This document shows, in pieces, positions 1 through 4,718 of a DNA stretch of 7,308 nt. Source of the stretch: an uncultured Clostridia bacterium. Lineage in GTDB: Bacteria; Bacillota; Clostridia; Oscillospirales; CAG-272. The stretch is from assembly GCA_945949385.1 (NCBI GenBank), contig CAMFEL010000105.1, forward strand, positions 1 to 7,308, given 5' to 3'. The position numbers and the translations under genes are program-made. Below the pieces are notes generated by a model. The model saw nothing but the letters and a program-made list of their open reading frames with translations. It did no database searches and had not been told where the DNA came from. The first letter of the stretch is position 1; each line of letters begins with the position of its first letter.

Positions 1-22
1 TAATTAAAAGTTTTTTGGAGTC

Positions 23-54
23 CTTAGAACCTTTTTCTCAAAAAAGGTTCTAAG
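23..54. repeat. Perfect 14-bp inverted repeat (hairpin) beside the palindrome array
   Basis: The arms 23-36 and 41-54 are exact reverse complements around a 4-nt loop (CTCA). The arm ends in a run of T, so the stem has a weak A/T tip and a mixed base. It resembles a terminator stem, but neither strand has a T-tract after the second arm: the minus strand continues into an A-rich run and the plus strand into CAGGG. It lies 8 bp from the first unit of the GC-rich palindrome array and may be that element's outer edge. It could also end transcripts reading out of argH. Function not established. Confidence 0.75.
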
Positions 55-62
55 CAGGGTGC

Positions 63-273
63 GGGGCGGAGCCCCGTATATATCCCGCGGAGCGCGAGGC
101 AGAGCCTCGCATATACCCACCGAGGCGCGGGGCAGAGCCCCGTATATACCCACCGAGGCGCGAGGCAGAGCCTCGCATATACCCCGGGGTTCGGGGCAGA
201 GCCCCGTATATACCCACCGGGGCACAGGGCGGAGCCCCGCGTATATATCCCGCAAAGCGTAAGGCGGAGCTCT
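63..273. repeat. Array of seven 33-bp palindromic units
   Basis: Seven copies of a 13-nt palindrome with 5-bp arms and a 3-nt loop lie at 63-75, 96-108, 129-141, 162-174, 193-205, 226-238 and 261-273. The start-to-start steps are 33, 33, 33, 31, 33 and 35 bp. Units 1, 3 and 5 have arms GGGGC/GCCCC; units 2 and 4 have GAGGC/GCCTC. Both arms change together, so pairing is kept. Unit 6 has one mismatch and unit 7, next to argH, is degenerate. Loops are GGA or AGA. Linkers are similar, typically GTATATACCCACCGAGGCGC, and often contain the palindrome GTATATAC. The array begins 7 bp beyond the argH stop codon and would be transcribed as part of the argGH 3' region. It resembles REP/BIME-type intergenic palindromes in style. 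It is not a CRISPR, because the linkers are repeated rather than unique. Confidence 0.9.
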
Positions 274-279
274 GTTTGC

Positions 280-1653
280 TTACAGCTTTTCTCTTACATA
301 CTTGATTTGTGCTATGACGCTGTCGGGGGAGGTACCGCCCTCGGAGGAGCGGCGCTTGACGCAGGTGTCAAGGTCGATAGCGCCGTACAGCTCTTCGCTG
401 AATTCAACGCTTACGGCTTTGTATTCTTCAAGGGGCAGCTTTTCCAAAACGGTGCCCAGCTTTATGCAGCGGGCAACGCACCGACCTGCCAGCTTGTAAG
501 CAGTCCTGAAAGGCACGCCCTTTTCGGCGGTCAGCCAGTCGGCAAGGTCGGTGGCATTGATAAAGCCTTCCTGCGCCGCCTTTTTCATATTGTTCTCAAG
601 AACGGTCATGGTGGCTATCATAGGCGTGAACACATCAAGACACTTGTTGACCGTGTCAAGAGCGTCAAATACGCCCTCCTTGTCCTCCTGCATATCCTTG
701 TTGTAGGCGAGGGGAAGCCCTTTCATAACGGTCAGCATGGACATAAGCTCCCCGTAGACTCTGCCGCACTTGCCGCGCACAAGCTCCGCCATGTCGGAGT
801 TTTTCTTCTGCGGCATAATGGAGGAACCTGTGGTGTATGCATCGCTGAGCTCAATAAACTTGAACTCCCAGCTTGACCACAGAATTATTTCCTCGGAAAA
901 ACGCGAGAGGTGCATCATTATGATCGAAAGACTGCTGAGAAGCTCAATGCAGAAATCCCTGTCGGACACACCGTCAAGGGAATTGAGGCAAATGTCCGAA
1001 AAGCCCAGAAGACTTGCTTCCATGCGTCGATCCGTGTCATATGTAGTTCCCGCAAGCGCACAGCAGCCGATAGGGCTGGAATTTGTCCGTGCTCTCCAGT
1101 CCGTAAGACGGGAAACATCTCTCAGAAGCATCATGGCGTACGCCATCAGATGGTGACCGAAAACAATGGGCTGCGCCCGCTGAAGGTGGGTGTACCCGGG
1201 CATTATGGTGTTTGCGTTCTCCTCCGCCTTGTCGCAAAGTACGGCAATCAGCGTCTTCAGCTTATCCGATATATGAGCCGCCTCGTCCATAAGGTACATC
1301 CTCATGTCCAAAGCAACCTGATCGTTGCGGCTGCGCGCCGTGTGCAGCTTTTTGCCTATATCTCCTATACGCGCCGTCAGCTCCTGCTCCACAAACATAT
1401 GCACATCCTCGCAGGAGGTGTCCACCGCAAGCCTGCCGTCTTCAAGGTCTTTCAGTATTTCGTAAAGCCCGCAGATAAGCGCGTCCGCGTCAGACTCGGA
1501 AATTATTCCGCGATCCGCAAGCATGGCGGCGTGCGCAATGCTTCCCTTAATATCCTGACGGTACATCCGCCCGTCAAAGGCAGCGGATGAGTTGAAATCG
1601 TCGGCGACGGCGTCGGTGTTGCCGTCCGTCCTGCCTGCCCACATTTTAGCCAT
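280..1653 (-). CDS. argH: Argininosuccinate lyase
   Basis: This cytosolic enzyme splits argininosuccinate into arginine and fumarate, the last step of arginine synthesis. It acts as a homotetramer of the fumarase/aspartase superfamily. At 457 aa the protein is full length for the family. The N-terminus MAKMWAGR matches the usual lyase start. HTARSRND (residues 104-111), GYTHLQRAQP (153-162, with the catalytic Thr-His pair) and the mobile-loop signature GSSIMPQKKN (276-285, with the catalytic serine) are intact. The residue after KKN is Ser286 where Pro is usual, a small oddity outside the catalytic set. The start is fixed by AAGGAG (plus-strand 1660-1665), 6 nt upstream of the ATG. The gene follows argG on the same strand after a 146-bp gap with no convincing promoter, so it is most likely read from the argG promoter. 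Its 3' side runs straight into the palindrome array. Confidence 0.97.
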   Translation of the reverse strand: MAKMWAGRTDGNTDAVADDFNSSAAFDGRMYRQDIKGSIAHAAMLADRGIISESDADALICGLYEILKDLEDGRLAVDTSCEDVHMFVEQELTARIGDIGKKLHTARSRNDQVALDMRMYLMDEAAHISDKLKTLIAVLCDKAEENANTIMPGYTHLQRAQPIVFGHHLMAYAMMLLRDVSRLTDWRARTNSSPIGCCALAGTTYDTDRRMEASLLGFSDICLNSLDGVSDRDFCIELLSSLSIIMMHLSRFSEEIILWSSWEFKFIELSDAYTTGSSIMPQKKNSDMAELVRGKCGRVYGELMSMLTVMKGLPLAYNKDMQEDKEGVFDALDTVNKCLDVFTPMIATMTVLENNMKKAAQEGFINATDLADWLTAEKGVPFRTAYKLAGRCVARCIKLGTVLEKLPLEEYKAVSVEFSEELYGAIDLDTCVKRRSSEGGTSPDSVIAQIKYVREKL

Positions 1654-1695
1654 AGGGTACTCCTTAAATTCTTATAAAAAGGTAAATTAAATGCC

Positions 1696-1717
1696 GAAAC
1701 CTGCCTGAAACCTGCCT
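1696..1717. repeat. Two tandem copies of an 11-bp direct repeat
   Basis: The unit GAAACCTGCCT occurs twice without a gap (1696-1706 and 1707-1717), followed by a partial third copy (GAAAAC from 1718). It lies between argG and argH. It reads most simply as a local slippage duplication and has no recognised function. Confidence 0.7.
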
Positions 1718-1759
1718 GAAAACGGACAAATCCGCATGGCGGGGCGCCCGATAACAGGC

Positions 1760-1790
1760 TTTCAGCGGGCTTTTGTAAAGTCCGCTGAAA
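1760..1790 (-). other. Hairpin between argG and argH
   Basis: The arms 1760-1770 and 1780-1790 pair over 11 positions (9 Watson-Crick pairs at the base, one position that is not a perfect complement but can form a G-U type pair in RNA, then a closing pair) around a 9-nt loop. The stem begins about 10 nt after the argG stop codon in the direction of transcription. No T-tract follows on the minus strand, so it is unlikely to be a full intrinsic terminator. It may protect the argG 3' end or partly reduce read-through into argH. The function is inferred. Confidence 0.5.
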
Positions 1791-1799
1791 ATGGCAAAG

Positions 1800-3029
1800 T
1801 TATTTCTTGTTTTTCGCGTCCACACGCGCCTGCACTTTAATGGGCAGACCGTAAAGATTGATAAAGCCCTCGGCGTCATGCTGATCGTAGCCGCTGTCGC
1901 TCTCTCCGAAGGTGGCGATGTCCTCGCTGTAAAGCGACCAGTCGCTCCATACACCCGCATTTATCATGTTACCCTTGTAAAGCTTCAGCTTTACCTTGCC
2001 GGTGACATGCTCCTGAGTCTTGTCGACGAAAGCGGAAAGCGCTTCCCTGAGGGGAGTAAACCACTGACCGTTGTATACAAGCTCCGCAAAGGTAACGGAG
2101 AGCTTCTGCTTTTCGTGGAGAGTCATCTTGTCAAGGCATACGGATTCAAGCACGCTGTGCGCCTTGTAGAGGATAGTGCCGCCGGGGGTCTCGTAAACGC
2201 CGCGGCATTTCATGCCCACCAGACGGTTTTCCACAATGTCGATAATGCCGATGCCGTTTTTGCCGCCGATGTCGTTGAGAGCCAGGATAATGTCCTTTGC
2301 GCTCATTTTCTTGCCGTCCAGTGCTACGGGTACACCGGCTTCAAAATCCAGAGTGATGTAAGTGGGTGTGTCGGGGGCGTCAATGGGAGAAACGCCCATT
2401 TCCAGAAAGCCCTTCTTTTCGTACATAGGCTCGTTGCCCGTGTCCTCAAGGTCAAGTCCCTCGTGAGAAAGGTGCCACAGGTTCTTGTCCTTTGAATAGT
2501 TGGTCTCGCGGGTGATTTTCAGGGGAATGTTGTGCGCCTCGGCGTATTCGATCTCCTCTTCACGGCTCTTGATGTCCCATTCGCGCCAGGGGGCGATAAT
2601 GGGCATATCGGGCGCAAAATGCTTGACTGCAAGCTCAAAACGCACCTGATCGTTGCCTTTACCGGTACAGCCGTGACAAATGGCGTCCGCGCCCTCTTTT
2701 ACGGCAATGTCAACAAGACCTTTCGCAATGCAGGGGCGGGCGTGGCTGGTGCCCAGCAGATATTCCTCGTACACGGCACCCGCCTTCATGGTGGGGATTA
2801 TGTACTCGTCCACATACTCGTCGCACAGATCCAGAACATACAGCTTGGAGGCTCCGGTGGCAATAGCCTTTTCCTCAAGCCCTTCAAGCTCGTCAGCCTG
2901 ACCCACATTGCCGGATACCGCAATGACCTCGCAGTTGTTGTAGTTTTCTTTCAGCCACGGTATAATAATGGAGGTGTCAAGACCGCCGGAATACGCAAGC
3001 ACTACTTTCTTTATATCTTTCTTTTCCAT
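1800..3029 (-). CDS. argG: Argininosuccinate synthase
   Basis: This ATP-dependent cytosolic ligase joins citrulline and aspartate to make argininosuccinate, AMP and pyrophosphate. It supplies the substrate for the argH product encoded just downstream. The protein is 409 aa, normal for the family. The PP-loop nucleotide motif AYSGGLDTS is at residues 12-20. The conserved LGTSHARPCIAK stretch is near 92-103 and HGCTGKGNDQVRFE near 119-132 (citrulline/aspartate and ATP site). The reading frame stays open 16 codons further upstream to an ATG at 3077. I chose the ATG at 3029 because AAAGGAG (plus-strand 3036-3042) sits 6 nt before it, because MEKKDIKKVVLAYSGG is a typical family N-terminus, and because the predicted transcription start (about 3071) lies downstream of the longer start. 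Upstream lie a consensus promoter and ARG-box pairs, implying repression by arginine through ArgR. Confidence 0.97.
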   Translation of the reverse strand: MEKKDIKKVVLAYSGGLDTSIIIPWLKENYNNCEVIAVSGNVGQADELEGLEEKAIATGASKLYVLDLCDEYVDEYIIPTMKAGAVYEEYLLGTSHARPCIAKGLVDIAVKEGADAICHGCTGKGNDQVRFELAVKHFAPDMPIIAPWREWDIKSREEEIEYAEAHNIPLKITRETNYSKDKNLWHLSHEGLDLEDTGNEPMYEKKGFLEMGVSPIDAPDTPTYITLDFEAGVPVALDGKKMSAKDIILALNDIGGKNGIGIIDIVENRLVGMKCRGVYETPGGTILYKAHSVLESVCLDKMTLHEKQKLSVTFAELVYNGQWFTPLREALSAFVDKTQEHVTGKVKLKLYKGNMINAGVWSDWSLYSEDIATFGESDSGYDQHDAEGFINLYGLPIKVQARVDAKNKK

Positions 3030-3042
3030 AACTGGCTCCTTT

Positions 3043-3076
3043 GGCATAAATATGCATAAAATTGATTTACAATGCA
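3043..3076 (-). promoter_or_regulatory. Pair of ARG boxes over the argG transcription start (probable ArgR operator)
   Basis: Read on the minus strand, 3056-3043 is TGCATATTTATGCC and 3076-3063 is TGCATTGTAAATCA. Against the ARG-box core TGMATWWWWATKCA they match 13 and 12 of 14 positions by hand count. The two cores start 20 bp apart, close to the roughly two-turn spacing of paired ARG boxes bound by one ArgR/AhrC hexamer. The pair covers the predicted argG start site (about 3071) and its short leader, where a bound repressor would block transcription. The ArgR gene itself is not in the window. Confidence 0.65.
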
Positions 3077-3077
3077 T

Positions 3078-3106
3078 ATTATAGCCGCAAAAATGTATAT
3101 TGTCAA
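3078..3106 (-). promoter_or_regulatory. Sigma-A promoter of argGH
   Basis: On the minus strand, TTGACA (plus-strand 3101-3106) and TATAAT (plus-strand 3078-3083) are both full consensus and separated by exactly 17 bp. The start site is expected near 3071, giving a leader of about 42 nt with the argG Shine-Dalgarno sequence in it. Such a strong core promoter fits a gene that is held down by a repressor, and ARG-box-like pairs lie on both sides of it. Confidence 0.88.
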
Positions 3107-3115
3107 GGATAAAAT

Positions 3116-3149
3116 GTAATATTTATTCAATTTGCTGCATTTTTATTAA
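3116..3149. promoter_or_regulatory. Second ARG-box-like pair upstream of the argG -35
   Basis: The plus-strand sequences GTAATATTTATTCA (3116-3129) and TGCATTTTTATTAA (3136-3149) match the ARG-box core TGMATWWWWATKCA at 12 and 13 of 14 positions by hand count. They start 20 bp apart, the same spacing as the pair over the start site. The nearest edge is 10 bp upstream of the argG -35. The stretch is A/T-rich, so chance matches are possible and the identical spacing is the main support. It could be a second ArgR operator for argG, or could influence the divergent gene. Confidence 0.5.
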
Positions 3150-3227
3150 ATATGCTCACCATTGGGCGAGAAAGGCGTTATATTTGTGCATTTTCAACTG
3201 ATACAAGAACTGTTCATAACATACCGC

Positions 3228-3255
3228 TTGAAAAAAAACCATAATGTGATATACT
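3228..3255 (+). promoter_or_regulatory. Promoter for the divergent membrane-protein gene
   Basis: TTGAAA (3228-3233) and TATACT (3250-3255) are separated by 16 bp, and each differs from consensus by one base. The start would be near 3262, leaving a leader of about 23 nt with the GAGGTGG ribosome site at 3274-3280. Its position excludes the longer in-frame start at 3162. Confidence 0.65.
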
Positions 3256-3284
3256 GTAATCATAACCGCAAAAGAGGTGGCAAC

Positions 3285-4127
3285 ATGGGAAACAGAGATA
3301 AGGAAGAATATACGGACAGAAAAACGCAAAGTGCGGACGCTGTTCCCGAAGATTTTGAAATAGAAGAATCAAACGCCATGAAGGTGCTGCGCGGCATGGG
3401 GGAGGATGGCACCAACCCCCACGAAAGCAACATCGGCGGCAGAAAAATAGGGAAGCTGGAAGATTTCTGGTACAGGCACAAATGGCACGCGGGCCTGACT
3501 ATCGCCGGCGTTGTTATTGCCGTTGTGATACTTGTGCAGTTTTTTACCCGCACCACTCCCGACGTATATATAATGTATACGGGACCTCAGTCCATAATCG
3601 GCAACCGCTACGATAAGCTTGAGGATGCCATAACAAATGCAATGAGCGACTATAACGGAGACGGTAAGATCGCCATAAGCTTTGCGGACAATACCTACCT
3701 CAGTAAAAAGCAGATAGAGGAGAAAAAAGCGGCAAATTCCTCTTACACGGCGGACTATCAGTCCAACAGCGCCGCTTTTCAGCGGTATATGACTGAAATA
3801 ACTGCGGGAAAGCATATGTTTGTAATGCTTGACCCCGCTCTCCACGACGAAATGGCAGCGGCGGGAGCATTTGTGCCCCTCAGCGAGCTTTTTGACGGAA
3901 AGATTCCCGACTCCGCTTACGACGACTACGGCATAAGGCTGGGGGACACGGAATTTTACCGCTCCAATACGGATATACAGTTTATGCCGGCGGACACGGT
4001 AATGGCGGTGCGTACTCCCGCGGCGCTTGACTTCAAAAGCGAGAAAAAGAAAGAGGAATATGCAAAGCGTTACCGTCAGCTTATGGTTGACATTGCGGAG
4101 TACACTCCCGCACAGGAGCAGGAGTGA
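3285..4127 (+). CDS. Single-pass membrane protein of unknown function
   Basis: I do not recognise this 280-aa protein. Residues 1-67 are hydrophilic and acidic, then basic (GGRKIGKLEDFWYRHKWH) just before one hydrophobic helix at about 69-88 (AGLTIAGVVIAVVILVQFF). The remaining 190 residues should lie outside the membrane if the positive-inside rule holds. That part opens with a beta-strand-like PDVYIMYTGP (92-101), has an IAISFADNTYL segment (129-139), and has MFVMLDPALHDEMAAAGAFVPLSELF (178-203). This pattern is loosely reminiscent of the lobes of periplasmic solute-binding proteins, but it is too short and unmatched to name. The C-terminus is charged and there is no second membrane segment or lipobox. 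The start at 3285 is chosen for the GAGGTGG site 4 nt upstream and the promoter at 3228-3255; the frame is open back to 3162. It is divergent from argG and followed 72 bp later by the pncC-like gene. Confidence 0.85.
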   Translation: MGNRDKEEYTDRKTQSADAVPEDFEIEESNAMKVLRGMGEDGTNPHESNIGGRKIGKLEDFWYRHKWHAGLTIAGVVIAVVILVQFFTRTTPDVYIMYTGPQSIIGNRYDKLEDAITNAMSDYNGDGKIAISFADNTYLSKKQIEEKKAANSSYTADYQSNSAAFQRYMTEITAGKHMFVMLDPALHDEMAAAGAFVPLSELFDGKIPDSAYDDYGIRLGDTEFYRSNTDIQFMPADTVMAVRTPAALDFKSEKKKEEYAKRYRQLMVDIAEYTPAQEQE

Positions 4128-4170
4128 CTCCCGAATTGGCGCTGAAAAACTGCGGCAGAAAGCATAAAAT

Positions 4171-4203
4171 ATGTCGAAAGGCTATAAAATGACGAAAACA
4201 TGA
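4171..4203 (+). other. Possible 10-codon leader ORF overlapping the pncC-like start
   Basis: The frame from ATG 4171 reads MSKGYKMTKT and stops at TGA 4201-4203, overlapping the next gene's ATG (4200-4202) as ATGA. A second in-frame ATG at 4189 would give only MTKT, and it lies 7 nt after GAAAGG (4176-4181). That is the only Shine-Dalgarno-like sequence here, and it is too far (18 nt) from the ATG at 4200 for normal use. This suggests ribosomes might start at 4189, finish within four codons and re-initiate on the main gene. Chance is a real alternative in so short a stretch. Confidence 0.25.
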
Positions 4204-4694
4204 AAAAAACAGAAGAATTGCTGCTTGAAAAGCTGACAAGCGAAAAAATGACCTTTGCGGCTGCGGAGTCCTGTACGGGAGGGCTCATATGTCAGCGGCT
4301 TACCGCAATACCCGGCTCGTCCTCCGCGGTTATGGGAGGGGTAGTGTCCTACGCCGTCGGCGTAAAGGAAAATGTGCTGGGTGTGAAACGGGAAACCGTA
4401 GAGCGCGACGGCGTTGTGTCCGAGCAATGCGCGAGGGAGATGGCCTGCGGGGTGCAAAAGCTTACCGGTGCCGACATAGCCGTTTCCGTTACGGGAATCG
4501 CCGGTCCGGGGGGCGGCAGCGCAAAAGCTCCGGTGGGCACCGTATGCTTCGGCGCGGCGTTTCGGGGTGTGGGTAAATCATATACAAAGCATTTTCCGAA
4601 AGAACTGGGCAGAGAAGGCATAAGGGACGCGGCGGCGGAGTTTGCAATGCGGCTCGCCCTTGATATTTTGGAAAATGCTTCGAGCGAAAAATAA
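4200..4694 (+). CDS. pncC: CinA C-terminal domain / nicotinamide-nucleotide amidohydrolase (PncC type)
   Basis: The family converts nicotinamide mononucleotide to nicotinic acid mononucleotide and ammonia, recycling NAD breakdown products in the cytosol. The protein is 164 aa, the normal length for the stand-alone domain; the N-terminal MoCF-like domain of full CinA is absent. AESCTGGL (residues 22-29) holds the serine proposed as nucleophile. SYAVGVKENVLGV (50-62), VTGIAGPGGG (97-106) and PVGTV (111-115) are the other family hallmarks, all intact. The ATG at 4200 aligns with the usual family N-terminus, but its ribosome site is poor (GAAAGG lies 18 nt away), so initiation may depend on a tiny upstream frame. 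It is followed by dxs after 24 bp with no terminator, so the two are probably one transcript. Deamidase activity is inferred from the family and was not tested here. Confidence 0.92.
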   Translation: MKKTEELLLEKLTSEKMTFAAAESCTGGLICQRLTAIPGSSSAVMGGVVSYAVGVKENVLGVKRETVERDGVVSEQCAREMACGVQKLTGADIAVSVTGIAGPGGGSAKAPVGTVCFGAAFRGVGKSYTKHFPKELGREGIRDAAAEFAMRLALDILENASSEK

Positions 4695-4718
4695 AAGACA
4701 GTACCGAAAGGCAGGCTT

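Noticed and set aside
4..262. Open frames on both strands across the palindrome array (83 aa minus, 67 aa plus)
   Set aside because: They simply translate the repeats into repetitive arginine/proline/glycine-rich peptides, have no ribosome site, and exist on both strands at once. They are repeat-derived artefacts.
63..273. CRISPR array
   Set aside because: The period is regular at 33 bp, but the intervening sequences are copies of each other and not unique spacers. The conserved palindrome is only 13 bp, and there are no cas genes in the window.
307..876. Long plus-strand open frames opposite argH and argG (also 910-1590, 1791-2495 and 2532-3059)
   Set aside because: These are shadow frames opposite two strongly supported enzymes with complete motifs. 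Their translations show no family features.
1671..1676. Possible argH promoter (minus-strand TATAAG as -10)
   Set aside because: A transcript from it would start at about 1664, inside the argH Shine-Dalgarno sequence, and there is no good -35. argH is more likely read from the argG promoter.
3030..3077. Longer argG start at 3077, adding 16 residues
   Set aside because: That ATG lies upstream of the predicted transcription start, the extension is unlike the family, and the good ribosome site serves 3029.
3162..3284. Longer start at 3162 for the membrane protein
   Set aside because: A promoter at 3228-3255 and a ribosome site at 3274-3280 both favour 3285; the extra 41 residues cover the promoter.
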